Positions 1-10,758 of a stretch of DNA of 36,216 nucleotides are shown one piece after another. Origin of the DNA: Fragilariopsis cylindrus CCMP1102. Taxonomy: Eukaryota > Bacillariophyta > Bacillariophyceae > Bacillariales > Bacillariaceae. The notes under the pieces were generated by a model. The model saw nothing but the letters and a program-made list of their open reading frames with translations. It was not told where the DNA came from and did not search any database. The position numbers and the translations under genes were made by a program. Location: positions 1 to 36,216 of the forward strand of contig FMBT01000616.1 in the NCBI GenBank assembly GCA_900095095.1. Direction: 5' to 3'. The first letter of the stretch is position 1. Each line of letters starts with the position of its first letter.

Positions 1-1193
1 TACATTCTTCTTCCTATTTTGGGTGGAATTTTGTACATCGTTGAGTGTAGTAGTGTCATGGACACATAGTAGTAGTAGATTAGTAGTAGTAGTAGTAGTA
101 GTGGTGGCACAATAATTCCATGGAATACTGTACATGTGCTGCTGCTCAACTATGCGCACCACCAACATATCCATACAGAGTCGCCATGCCATGCCATGGA
201 GCGGAGGATTAAAATACTACTATGCTGAGTGAAAGAAAGAAGTTCAACAATATTGATATTTCACATTGATGGTGATGATGATGATGATGATGATGATGAT
301 GTGATGCGCTGCAACAACAACAAAAATCATTTGTGCCTTCAGAGAAATTTCATAGTTTGTGCATGCAGCAGTGTTATGTAGTGAGTGTGATGTGTGTATC
401 AACATCAAATACTACTAGGCTAGTTACTTTCCTTGCTTGGTGTTGACGTCAACCCAAATTTCATTACAGTACTTAAAAAACAAAGAATTCTACACACAAA
501 AATTTCAACTTTACCCAATATTTTCACCCTGTTGTGACCTCCATTCCAATGACTGATTCACACCATATGAACTAGTATAACCATGATCTCTCTAAGGCTA
601 TCATTGCTACTGCTGTTATACTACTGGCTTTCATCATAGTTCAACTTCAACACCACCAATTTCATGACAAAGACCTGTTTTTGATCCCATTCGAAAGGAG
701 AAGAAAGCAGGGTTGGGGACATCAAAAATTAATTATTTTACGGTCGATTTCTATAAGCGCGCGCTCCCCCAAATTCTGACACCAACAAGAACATGTTTTT
801 GATATGCCCATTTTGCTAAAACGCAACAGTCATCGATCGGCACAAGCACATGTTAGCATAAAAGCATAAGCATAATCACAAGCACAACAGAGGGTTTTTG
901 AATTTTAGCTAGGGTAGCCATAAAAGTTTTTATCTCTTCATTCCTTCACGACTAACTTATATGAGACTTACGATAAGAAAAAACCAACACAAGAACCAAA
1001 AAATAAAAATACACAAAGTATATTATACTTCCGAGTTGTACTGTACTCTTCAAACACACAACGAGAAAGTTAAAGAAGAAGAAGAAGAAGAAGAAGAAAG
1101 CGATTTCGTTTCTATCAATCAATCTCTGTTCATTCGTACTAACCTTTTCTCAAATTAATTCAAACTACTTTCAAATTCCTTACTTCAATTATT
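1..1193. other. Gene-free 5' region with microsatellites
   Basis: I see no convincing gene here. The stretch holds a TAG/AGT-type triplet repeat (about 63-105), a GAT triplet repeat (about 268-302) and a GAA run (about 1074-1099). Short open frames here are low complexity and have no protein-like composition. The right part should contain the promoter and 5' UTR of the gene that starts at 1194. Confidence 0.6.
443..452. promoter_or_regulatory. CRE-like palindrome TTGACGTCAA
   Basis: The sequence is a perfect 10-bp palindrome containing the bZIP core TGACGTCA. TGACGT elements are known in diatoms as CO2/cAMP-responsive sites. It lies about 740 bp upstream of the first gene, which is far for a diatom promoter, and one site can arise by chance. 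A regulatory role is inference only. Confidence 0.2.
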
Positions 1194-2296
1194 ATGGTTT
1201 GTTGCTGCAATACAATCGGTAATATATTTCGACTTGTCATCGTTTGTGGATGTGCATTTGCGGTAAGTTATCTTGCTTTATTGTGCTTTGTGCTCGTACG
1301 TTACATATGTACTGGTAGCTCATTTGAAATACAAGTATAAGTAGTGCGCTACTGTACGGTACGCCACACATAACATACCATACAGTAAACAGTAACAGTA
1401 CTGCGTAGTGCGCAATGTATCACGTTTTGTTTGTACAGTGCCTATACTCGTTTCTTTCTCTTCGTCGCCGTCGTCGCCGCCGCCGTCGTCATCGAGGTCT
1501 CTTTATTTCGCCATCTCTTCGAGATATGACACGTCATGAATTGACACGACATGAATCGAAAGAGTACAATATTCTATTATATTCGATTCGATTATTATCA
1601 TCTTCTGAGTTATCTCTCATACATATTTCTCATGTCTCTCTCGCTCGTCTCTTCTCCTTCCTCTTCTTTCAATTACTTGAATATCTTTTCATTTATTATA
1701 TCAAAAAGTTATTAATGCAATTTCTAAATATATATTCCTGTGATTTTATTCATTCCAAAAGTGATGATTCACTTTCAATTGGTATATGGTTTCAAACATC
1801 CTCATCATTCGATGGCAATATCGTTGACGGTGATGGTGGGGATGGTGAATGTAATATTAATGATGGGTCGTATACCGCCGAAGAAAATGGTTTAGTTGCC
1901 GGTGCACGATCAGCATTAATTATATCCATGCTTTGTGGTATGTCAGCATTAGTGATGGTGATGTTTGAATGGTGTATCTGTGAAATATGTTGTGCGGGTC
2001 TAGTAGAAGGGCTAGCATTTGTCGGTGCATGGGGGTGTGGATTAGGTGTGTATATGATCTATGGTATTGATGGATGTGGTACATTAGAAGAAGAAATTAA
2101 TGAAGGAACTACCGATGATACGTTATCTAATTTCGGTACATCGTTAATACCAGACAGTATTATTAATATACCAACTGGTACGGATTGTGATTGGGGACCA
2201 GGTGCCACCTATAATTTATTAGCATGTATTGCCTATTTTGGTTGTGGTATATTATTATGTTGTACACCACAACCAAAACCTATTTGTAAACAATAG
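1194..2296 (+). CDS. Small Cys-rich tetraspan-like membrane protein (two exons)
   Basis: Exon 1 is 1194-1262 (ATG, 23 codons) and ends at a GTAAGT donor. Exon 2 is 1709-2296, after a pyrimidine-rich tract and AAAAAG acceptor. Both junctions are phase 0, so the predicted protein is 218 residues. Joining the exons completes a first hydrophobic segment (about residues 11-33) that neither exon encodes alone, which supports the model. Two more hydrophobic stretches follow at about residues 80-130, with a Cys-rich turn (CICEICC) between helices. A last one near the C-terminus is followed by CC and a short Pro/Lys tail. The loop before it is acidic. This four-helix, Cys-studded layout resembles small tetraspan proteins of stramenopiles, but I do not recognise a named family and propose no activity. 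The open frame continuing upstream to 1415 is intron sequence (Arg-rich CGT/CGC repeat). Confidence 0.65.
1263..1708 (+). other. Intron of the tetraspan-like gene
   Basis: GTAAGT donor and AG acceptor, 446 bp, phase 0. It contains a CGT/CGC triplet run at about 1462-1490 and a long CT-rich tract near 1635-1670. The run is translatable, so the coding frame can be mistaken for starting inside the intron. Confidence 0.65.
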
Positions 2297-2984
2297 AAGC
2301 AAGAGAAACAACAACAATCAAGTGAAGGGAGAATATTATATATTTATATATATATGTGGAAAAGAATAAACGAAAAGATTAAAAATGCGTATACAGTACT
2401 AGTAGTGTACAGTTGTTTGACATAATATTTTTTCTAATGCCAGGTCATGCACAGTATAGTATACAGTAGGACTAATAGTATAGCAAGTACTGTAGAGGTT
2501 TTTACGAAAAATGAGAAAATTTGCTTGAGACGAACTACTGTGCGGTAGTTAACTAGTGTACAGTAGCATAGGATCTTACTGTATGTCACGCCATGTCATA
2601 CCATTTTTCATCCGATTGGATAATACTATATAAGTGTTTCTTCATTCATTCATACTTTTGTTGTTGTTAGGGCTATCCAAATAGAATACACAATAGAATA
2701 CAGTAGTGTGTTGGTACTACTATGACAATGACAATGACAATATCATCAGTCCTTTTTTTATGTTGCTAGGTAACTAGCTAGCTAGACTAGGTAGAAGTGT
2801 CAAGAAGATAAAAGTTTCTACTAATTCTGCATACTAAAAAACATTCAATATATATCCTAATCTTGTGGTTATCGAAACGAATGAATCGAATCGATAACCG
2901 CACCACACCACAACACACCACAACACACCACAACACACAAATACAAAAACTAAATGCGTACACGTATTATCATTTTTTTCTTTC
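2297..2984. other. Convergent intergenic region
   Basis: This is the 3' flank shared by two convergent genes. It contains an AT-only stretch at 2337-2355 and, near its right end, a 10-bp tandem repeat of unit ACACCACAAC (about 2901-2940). No gene was seen. Confidence 0.55.
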
Positions 2985-4147
2985 TCAAGCAGATACTTCG
3001 GCATCTTCGCCTTCTGCATCAGCATCAGCAATGATTTTATTACCATCGGCATCATAACCATCACCCCAATTGGCAGGATCTGAATATTCATGATCAGGAT
3101 GTTTCAACACCCATTCCTCCGTTTCTTTTTCATACGGAGCAGCAAATTTCTCAATATTTGCCCAAAAATATATTGGAAATAACCAAGAACTAAATATGAC
3201 ACCAGATATAGTTATAATTGGCGTTAGTATATTAGCAATCGTAAATGCTGTCTGTGGATCACCACCATTTGAGTGAACAATACCAGGTGCTAAATTAATT
3301 AATGCACAAATTGTAAATATACAAATCCAAATTCCTGTAAGAATTCGAACAATTAGTCTAATAACTGGATGTGTTAATGCTTCAATACCAACCTCATCTG
3401 CTGTAAAGTCTTGGATGAATGGTCGACCAAATACAAACCACATTATACCAAATCCGAATGCAAATGCTGCATTGAAGATAAAACCATTCCAGTATTTTAA
3501 AAAGTCTGTTGACGGTGGATAAGAATATGTAATAATCATTAGTATACCAAACACAAATGCAAAAATAACATCTAGCATTTTTGGCCTACGTAATAGATAG
3601 GTAATAAATAATACAATAATGAAATGATAAAGAACAGATTAGATCAGATTAGATAAAATGTGTTGGAGGTTTTGCATTGTATTTTTACAGCAGTGCATGT
3701 ACTGTAGTACCGTCTTTCTCGTGGGGCTTTTCTTCCTATTAGCCGGCTAAAAACCATATGGCTGCACGTAAAATAAACAACACAAAACACATAAGACCAA
3801 ACCTCAAAAACTTACCATGTTCGTGTTTTACCAAATTTGTATAAAATTAAATTTATAACTAATATATTAAATAATGCAATCACAAATGCAGTCAAAAACA
3901 TAATCTTAAAATCTTTTACAAAGAATGTAAGGATTAATGGTACCCACATAGCAATTCCACTAAATGTATACAATGCAATGATCAGTTTTTCAGTGCATTC
4001 GCTATTTCCATTATTATCATCGTTATTATCGTCATCACCACCACCTTCCTGTTGAACAACATCAACAACGACAACATCTGAAGTTCTATATGACCTATTA
4101 CGAGCCGGTAAGTTCGACGATCGCTTCTTACTAGTAGTAGATACCAT
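2985..4147 (-). CDS. Multi-pass membrane protein of unknown function (two exons)
   Basis: Exon 1 runs 4147 to 3816 and exon 2 runs 3585 to 2985. The intron (3815-3586, 230 bp) has a GTAAGT donor and a TAG acceptor. The split codon makes a Trp, and the joined protein is 310 residues. The N-terminus (about residues 1-52) is polar with an Asp/Asn/Gly run. Roughly six to seven hydrophobic segments follow between residues 53 and 270, and the tail is acidic with a Gly-Asp-Gly-Tyr-Asp-Ala-Asp-Gly-Asn motif. A conserved-looking loop GRPFIQDFTADE after a helix recalls the RPFT-xx-YA loop of some small bacterial membrane proteins of unknown role, but this likeness is from memory and weak. Product and substrate are unknown. 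The gene is convergent with the one ending at 2296. Confidence 0.7.
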
Positions 4148-4390
4148 CTCTTAACTAATATCTTTACTACTCTCTTCGTTTTTACTACCTTATACGTGTA
4201 CAATTACAGTAATTCCTCGTTGATCCTTGTGTTGTTTTGTGTTATGTTCTTTGCTGATCTTGTGGTTAGCGTTGGTTTTTCCGCTTTAGGAAAACTTCTT
4301 AGTATTTCTGTAAAGAAGGAGAGCGAAAGGATAACTACTTCACGCAACGGGAATTTTCAAACTGTGATGGGCCGTTTTAAATTTTTATGG

Positions 4391-4550
4391 GCTTATTACA
4401 GCGTAGGTATGCCCATACAAAGCAATCGGAGTGTATTTTATCTTGATAAGAAAGCGCGTGCCTATTTTTGAGGGAGAAACCGCCCCTTAAATAAAGGACC
4501 CCAAATTGCTAACCCATTAATGGGGCAGTAGCTTGAAAGCTGTCATTTTA
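4391..4550. repeat. Dispersed repeat, copy 1
   Basis: This copy shares with 4888-5090 an ordered series of words: GCTTAT-ACAG, GCCCATACAAAGCA, AGGGAGAAAC-CCCC, GGACCC and GAAAGCTGT. Spacing is similar but not identical. That order argues for common descent rather than chance. I see no terminal inverted repeats or target-site duplication, so the element class is unknown. Confidence 0.55.
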
Positions 4551-4887
4551 TGGTAATAGCTTGGGTGGTATTTTTCGTGTGATAAAAGCACGTGTTATTT
4601 TCAAGAAAAAGAATGAAAAACTTTGGAGGTAAGAATGAAGATGGCGAGTGGGACATAATAAATTGAGCTTCGATGTTTGTGCAACCCTAATTCAAGTCAA
4701 TCAACCCGAGCCAGTGTGGTGGTACCAAGTGAACTACAAGCGGAGTTATAGTGATTCATATACTTATATACTATCATAAATATTTTGAGTTCGTAAACCA
4801 GAAGCTACTAAGCAGCTTAGAATTTGCACAATTTCTAGCGTTAACCGCAAATATTCCCAGGTGCTCTTCCATGATTGAGTAAGTACA

Positions 4888-5090
4888 GGCTTATAACAGT
4901 GGAGGTGTGGCCCATACAAAGCAGACTTTGTTTCTTTCCACTCAATACGTGCTGTTGACCGGAGATGTATTTTGTCCCAATATAACTCTTTTAGTCCCAT
5001 TTTTTTAGGGAGAAACTCCCCTCTAGAAAATGGACCCAATAAAGTGGTGTTGTTAACTATAACGGGACCATAACAGGAAAGCTGTTAAAA
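4888..5090. repeat. Dispersed repeat, copy 2
   Basis: Second, longer copy of the element at 4391-4550, in the same orientation. It contains GCTTATAACAG, GGCCCATACAAAGCA, TTAGGGAGAAACTCCCC, GGACCC and GGAAAGCTGTTA. Extra bases between the second and third words account for most of the length difference. Confidence 0.55.
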
Positions 5091-5751
5091 TCTGGTTGCT
5101 GTTTCAGCTCATGTTCCTACATGCTTCTGGTTAGATCAGCTATAGATAGTGGAATTGAAATTATTAAACATTGTCTACTACGGCATTGAGAAACAACACT
5201 TACTCTTCTTCTCTGTCTGGTGATCTTATATTGTCTCCGGTCTCGGCTTGACTTGACTTGACTCACTGCTAGTCTCTCTGGCTACCTCTCCAGTATCAAA
5301 ACAAAGCAAATGGATCGGTCCTTTTTTCTCTCTTGTTCTTGCTCATTCTCTCTCTTTCTTGCCATAAATAATAGTACTTTATCTCTCTTTTATCTCTCTC
5401 TCTCTCTTTCCTCTCTTCCTTTCTTGCCGCGAATCCAACTTAATTTAAAACCTATTTGTAAATTTGAATATGACAACCAATGATATAAAATTTCAACCTG
5501 TTGTGGCAAAATTATAGTACTACTGTATCCTTATGACACATGCTGAATAATATGCCATTTGGGCACAATGGAGACTACAAGCTACGAAAGACATGGAATC
5601 TAACACAGATCCAATGCCATACTTCTCATTCTTTCTCCTTCGTTTCTCGTTTCTCTGTTCCGATTACTTAATTACTTACTTATTTATGCGGTGGACTGCT
5701 TGACTCTCCTTTGTCTCTTCGTCTCTTCAACTTTATTCCTATATGTAACTC

Positions 5752-6168
5752 GGTACGCGTACATCCGATGTTATGCCAGGACCAGATGATGACATTGGTA
5801 CTGTATTGGCCGATGGCACTGTCTGTTCAACAAGCGATGCGTTGCTGATAATGACGGGACGTACAGGGACGATGTCTGTCAGATTGATAGTGGTCGTCGG
5901 ACAATGGGTGTGACACGTCGGAATTAGGATTAAATCCATTGCCAAGAACACTCCAAGAAGAAGAATCTGAAGAACTAGCGAAAGAAGCACAAGAAATTGT
6001 AGTGAATATGAAACTCGGTACTCAACAAGGTATTAATGGAAAACAGGATATCATTATGTTGATGCTACGATTGGTATTGCTATCTTAGCATTATTCAATA
6101 TAGCAGTAGTCGTTATGTTAGTTTTTCAATTGCCACACTTTCGTCAAAGATCACGATTGTATTTATAA
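5752..6168 (+). pseudogene. Frame-broken C-terminal part of a single-pass membrane protein
   Basis: A chain of protein-like segments continues through three reading frames, each offset by minus one: an acidic Pro-Gly-Asp-Asp segment (5752 onward), a Cys-containing segment (about 5835-5930, CVADNDGTYRDDVCQ), a charged helix (about 5935-6035, RTLQEEESEELAKEAQE) and a hydrophobic helix (about 6060-6140, IGIAILALFNIAVVVML). A basic tail ends at TAA 6166-6168. The layout suggests a Cys-rich ectodomain with one C-terminal transmembrane helix. The start lies upstream and was not found. The breaks could be true decay or missing bases in the assembly; the uniform direction favours the latter. Function is unknown. 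Confidence 0.4.
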
Positions 6169-6224
6169 ATTATATAGATAAAGCTACGTCGTTCATTTGA
6201 TGGTATATATACTGATTAATTTCT

Positions 6225-7125
6225 CTACACCATAATTAATGTACCACCTAATATTGTTGGTAATGTTTCATTGGTTCCTAGTCCAAATTTTGATAAACTT
6301 ACAAGTAGATCAGGTATGCGGATTCATCATCATTATCATCATCATCATCATCACCTGCCGCTGCCGCTACCATCATATTACTACTACCATTATGGATATG
6401 AAACTATTTCGTAACTTTTTACCGGCTAATGGACGAATAATTTTCAGCACACATTGATAAAAGATAAGGGATTGATAATATGAAAGCCACATATTCTGAT
6501 GGTAAACACGTATTGATATGTTTGAATAACTTGCCAGATAGTTTTATATTCCAATCCGAAATTGAGTAACCCCTCTCACATAAATAATAATTCCATGTTT
6601 TTGGACCGATTCATCTTGTTGCTGTATCAGTTGATGGATTTGATACCAAACTACTTTAATAAAGTATCAGCAGAAATATCGGTATCGGCTTCGACCCACA
6701 TATCCTGGAATAAAATTCCACGCCCATCTGGATCTGTGATGACTGGAGAATATTGTAAATATTTCATGGCTGGATTATCCATGGTCATTATACCGTGCAT
6801 GGCACCACCTCCTCCATAGTCATAGGAAGGAAGGCATGCTGTAGACCAAACGTTTCTACACGACTGTCCCAATATTTCAACCATCGTTTGACTGCTAATT
6901 TTGTATTAAAACTTTCACATCGTAAGAATGTTAACTTAAAGGTATCATCACAGGCTTCGCAACCGCCAACACACCAGTAGCTGAACATCTTTCTTGGCCA
7001 ATAAATAATTTGCCTTCTTTTGACATTATGATATTATCAATCATCGTATCAAATTCCCTAATCGAATGTTCGATCAGAGCCGGTGTTTCAATTCGTGCTG
7101 GTGCTTGCTTGTATATCGTATCAGA
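6225..7125 (-). pseudogene. CRAL-TRIO (Sec14-type) lipid-binding protein, broken by about eight frame offsets
   Basis: Reading leftwards, successive frames give a coherent CRAL-TRIO protein. The N-terminal helical lobe includes DTFKLTFLRCESFNTKLAVK, then RWLKYWDSRVETFG (about 6990-6830). The lipid-binding lobe starts with DPDGRGILFQDMW (about 6730), then VWYQIHQL and ESVQKHGIIIYVRGVTQF (about 6655-6570), DWNIKLSGKLF and CLPSEYVAFHIINP. IIRPLAGKKLRN and an Asp-rich insert encoded by the ATG/GAT microsatellite (about 6324-6352) follow, and it ends at LSKFGLGTNETLPTILGGTL (to about 6230). Proteins of this family carry hydrophobic ligands such as phosphoinositides or tocopherol. Each switch of frame needs one extra base. 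Because all domain landmarks survive, I read this as a real gene with missing bases, but a decayed copy cannot be excluded. The N-terminus beyond 7125 was not found. Confidence 0.65.
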
Positions 7126-7989
7126 TCAGTAGTAGTGATATCCTGACACTGCTCTACTCTACAACTCTATGTATCATCATCTTTTATTATTATGATGTAT
7201 TCTTTATTATGATTGGCATCATACATCAAATAAAAAAGATAATAATGCAACGAAAGGTTGAAGAAAATAGCATTATGACGGGTGACTTTGACTTTGACTT
7301 TGACTCGGACTTTGACTTGATACTTGATAGACTCTTCTTGCTTGTAAACCTAACCGTGCTTGGCGTCCTGGATGCTGATCAACCACCAACAACTTGTTGA
7401 GAAAAGAAATTGGTAGAAGAAAATAATATCCAGTATCCAAGAATTAGAAGTACGTACTGTACAGTGACACTCGATCACACCAAGATTATGAGGGTGTCAC
7501 GGTACGTACTTATTCACATCACTACTACATAAAAATCAGTCATAAAAATCAGTCACTGAAATTTTTGCGGCCTGGAACCACATCGTACTGCTGTCCAGAC
7601 TTATGGTCCTTGATAAGCAAGTAATCGTTGGAAAGAGGGGAATCGAAGAAGGGGCGTGCTGATCTTTCAAACGCTCGTGGTGATTATTCGATTATGTTAG
7701 GGGGGATTTTCGTCGTACTAAATAATCGTGAAAGTGTTTGTGATTGATCACCATGAAGTAATATAAATGATGCCGTGTGTTTGAGTTTCAAGTTGTATAC
7801 GTCTCGACTGCCACTCACTACTTACAGTACTTGCTCACACAAAGAGATCCGCCAATCATTGTTTACTATTGAAGTCGGAGGTACAAGAGAGAGAGAGAGA
7901 GAGAAAGGGAGAGAGAGAGAAAGAGAGAGAGAGAGAGGCAGACGTACGTGCAATATACTGTGATATAATTGCATTTTAAAAACCGAAAA
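7126..7989. other. Intergenic region with hairpin and GA-rich tract
   Basis: No gene is supported. The region contains a GACTTT hexamer run (about 7285-7316), an imperfect inverted repeat (7449-7510, listed separately) and a (GA)n tract (about 7883-7937) just upstream of the eIF2D start. The open frames across these are low complexity. Confidence 0.55.
7449..7510. other. Imperfect inverted repeat (possible hairpin)
   Basis: AGTACGTAC (7449-7457) pairs with GTACGTACT (7502-7510), and GTGACAC (7464-7470) pairs with GTGTCAC (7494-7500). The stems are separated by a bulge of six bases on one side and one on the other, around a 23-base loop. It could be a hairpin in DNA or RNA, or the trace of a small palindromic element. 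No function is known. Confidence 0.5.
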
Positions 7990-10758
7990 ATGTTTCAAAA
8001 GGAAGGTTCATGTGTTGAAATAATAGTTTCATCATCATCATCATCATCATCATCGTCGTCGTCGTCTAAAAACAGCAGCAATAATAAAAGCAAAGGCAAG
8101 AATCAGCAGCAGCAACAGCAGCAGCAACAACAACAAGGAAATAAGAAGAAGAATGTGGAACCAACAATAATCAAAAAAGTTGTTGTGGATGTACCATTAA
8201 AAAAATCAGATCATCGGAAATTACGACAACGTGCTGCTGCCTATTTCTTTGGTACTAGCAATGTTGATAATAATAATGATGAGGAAGACGTTGACCACAA
8301 TAAAATCGTCAGCAACAACAACGAGAAGGTAACAACAGTTCCTCCATCATCAGATTCAGATAGTGAACGTAAACGTAAACAATTTGAAAATTTACTAGAT
8401 AAAATATTTTTAAGAGGTGGAACGATATCATCAGAAGTATACCTACAACAAATTCAAACAATTCAATTTCTACTAATACTAAAACAAAAGGAAATCATGA
8501 ATGTATGATACTTTATGTCAAATCTCCTTCGTCTGCGTCTTCGTCGTTAACAAATGATAATGATAATGATGATGGCAGTGATTGTGATGATCATGATTGG
8601 CCATATAAGAAAAAACATCAATTTGTATGGATGGGATTAGAAGATAAAAATCAAATACAATTATAAATGAATCACCAACTGTTGCATTTCTTGCTGTTAT
8701 TTATAATCACAATTTGATCAATCATCAATATCAACATCAAATGTGTCGTATCGTTACTGTTCCATCAGCTGTATCAAGATTTGTATGTCGGGGTGCAGAT
8801 TTAATGCGTGCTGGTATAATAACTGCACCATTATTGTCATCAACATCAGCATCAGCATCAGCATCCGCACAAGCAACAAATCTTCTTCCACAGAAGATGA
8901 AGATGATGAAGAAAATAAAGAACAACAGCAGCAGCAAGAATAATAATAATGTTGTACTACTAGATGGTGGGAATAATATGGTGATGATTTGTGTCAAAGG
9001 TAATCCACAACCATTTGCTGTTGGTAGATCATTATTGTCCAAGAGGACCGATGGTGATGAGAAACCATACGGATATGGTACAAATGGTATTGGTATTGAA
9101 ATATGGAATTGTTATGGTGATGATTTATGGAAACAACAACGAAAAGAACGACCACTAGTGGTGGTGGTGGTGGTAGCGTTCGTCATCCTCTTCCGGCAAA
9201 TGTCGATGATGGACGGTATGGTAATCCTGGATTTATTGAAACTGATAATAATGAATTATATGTATTACCTATAATCGCTCAAGATGATAGTGATAGTAAT
9301 GAAGAAGAAGATGATGATGATGATGATGTAAGTAAAGAAGAAGATGATGCAGAAGGCGTTGAGGCAACAGCAACAATTTCTCTTACGAAAGACTGTATCG
9401 ATGATGAAAAAGAAGCAGATGATGGCGGAGAAGAAGATGCTACAGCAGATGAAAAAGATGACGATGATGAAGCAGCAACAGAAACTGAAACAGCGATCGA
9501 AGTCAATGAAGATGAAGAAGTGGAAGAAGAAGAGGAAGAAGAAATCATTCTTCCACCAACACCAGATGACATTTTACATGATGCTGTTTGTCAAGCATTA
9601 GTCAATCTAAATCTTAAGAATAATGATTTACCAATGTTGGTTGGTACATTCTATACGAAACATGTATTACCACTTGATCGTACTATTGATATCAAGACAA
9701 CATCTTATAAGAAATTTGGTAATTATTTGAAGAAATGGCAACAACAACAGAACGAAACTGATTTTGGATTATTAAAAACTGGACCAGATCCATCGAATAC
9801 TAATAATACAGATCCGAATGCTATGCTAGTGTCATTCAATCGAAGACATGAAGATTTATATGGTATGAAGAAAATTAAGAAACAAAGTGATGAAACAGCA
9901 AATAGTAGAATTGTACTAGTTACATTGTATACAATTCCTAACCATTGGACAGATCTATTACGTTTAAATATTGATGATGTGAAAGCAACACATGCAAGTA
10001 GTGAAACAAGAAAAGGTACAGGTATGTTAACACTACCAGAAGTTCGTAAAATATTAGATTCGTATTTAGAAAGAGAATCATAAACCATCAATAAAGGAAG
10101 TGTTATGCTAGATGGACCATTAACAGATGCATTATACAAACAAAAAAAGAATAACAAGCAATCGAAACAACAACAACAACAACAACAACAAGCCGGTACA
10201 GGAGAAGAAAAAGTAGTATCATCCAATGAACCATTTTATCCAGAAAAAGCATCACGTAAAGAAATATCAAAATTATACATTAATAAATTAGGTACAGCAT
10301 ACGCGTTAGTATCAATGCCTGGTTCCAATATCATAAAATTAAGTATTGGACAAGCACCGAAGGTATCAATAGAAGTTATACGTAGACAAACACGTAAATT
10401 TATCACAAGATTACGTGGATTAGAAGAATATTTTGGTTGTGGTGCAAAGCCAATCGATTCAACAAAATTTTGTAAAGATATATCAAAACGATTAGCAATT
10501 AGTGGTAGTATCGATGCCGATCCACAAAGTAATGGCCGGGCTGCACTTGCAAGGAAAGGTTACGTTGAATATATATTTGGTGCTAATATTGTTGATGAAT
10601 TAGAAGCATTGTTAACAGGTGATGATTCATTGTCGGGTCATGGTGGTGCTTCCTGTGGTAGTTCTTGGGATTATCCACGTATACCGTTAGATGTAATTGA
10701 TGTTACATTACGTAAAGGTGTACCAGCACGTAAACGACGAAAACCACAAAAAAAGTAG
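7990..10758 (+). CDS. EIF2D: Translation initiation factor eIF2D (ligatin), frame-interrupted
   Basis: eIF2D delivers tRNA to the 40S ribosomal P site and helps recycle ribosomes after termination. The domains appear in family order. The N-terminus starts MFQK and has KKSDHRKLRQRAA. A PUA-type region follows (about 8490-9110: HECMILYVKSPS, RGADLMRAGIITAP, NNMVMICVKGNPQPFAVGRS, WNCYGDDLWK). An acidic linker is encoded at about 9290-9540. A SWIB-like part (about 9560-10130) has NDLPMLVGTFYTKHVLP, DIKTTSYKKFGNYLKKW and LPEVRKILDSYL. The C-terminal SUI1 domain (about 10330-10730) has VEVIRRQ-type and TRLRGLEEYFGC motifs. I chose ATG 7990 because the family starts MF; the frame opens at a TTG 21 bases earlier. 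Interruptions are a minus-one offset or a 74-bp intron (8417-8490, with TACTAAT before AAAAG), a minus-one offset near the A-run at 8646, another near the GTG repeat at about 9165, and an in-frame TAA at 10081-10083. Identity is secure; intactness is not. Confidence 0.85.

Larger units (their letters stand above)
4148..5751. other. Gene-free region with a diverged repeat pair
   Basis: No gene is supported. The only open frames (4196-4471 on +, 5039-4764 on -) overlap a repeated element and do not look like proteins. The right half (about 5200-5740) is CT-rich. Two related copies of a repeat lie at about 4391-4550 and 4888-5090 and are listed separately. Confidence 0.55.

Noticed and set aside
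4196-4471. 91-residue plus-strand ORF
   Set aside because: It runs into the repeat at 4391 and has no recognisable domain or codon pattern; the repeat's second copy does not keep the frame.
5739-5990. Minus-strand ORF with an apparent hydrophobic N-terminus
   Set aside because: The hydrophobic start is the complement of a charged plus-strand helix that continues into a transmembrane segment in the chained frames, which is the better model.
8417-8490. Firm call of an intron in eIF2D
   Set aside because: A TACTAAT sequence and AG acceptor make it attractive, but the donor GTGGAA is weak and a single missing base, as elsewhere in this gene, also restores the frame; both options were kept in the gene entry.
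9723-10226. Antisense frame over the eIF2D gene (167 residues)
   Set aside because: It mirrors the conserved eIF2D coding strand and gives Cys/Phe/Ser runs from reversed Gln repeats.
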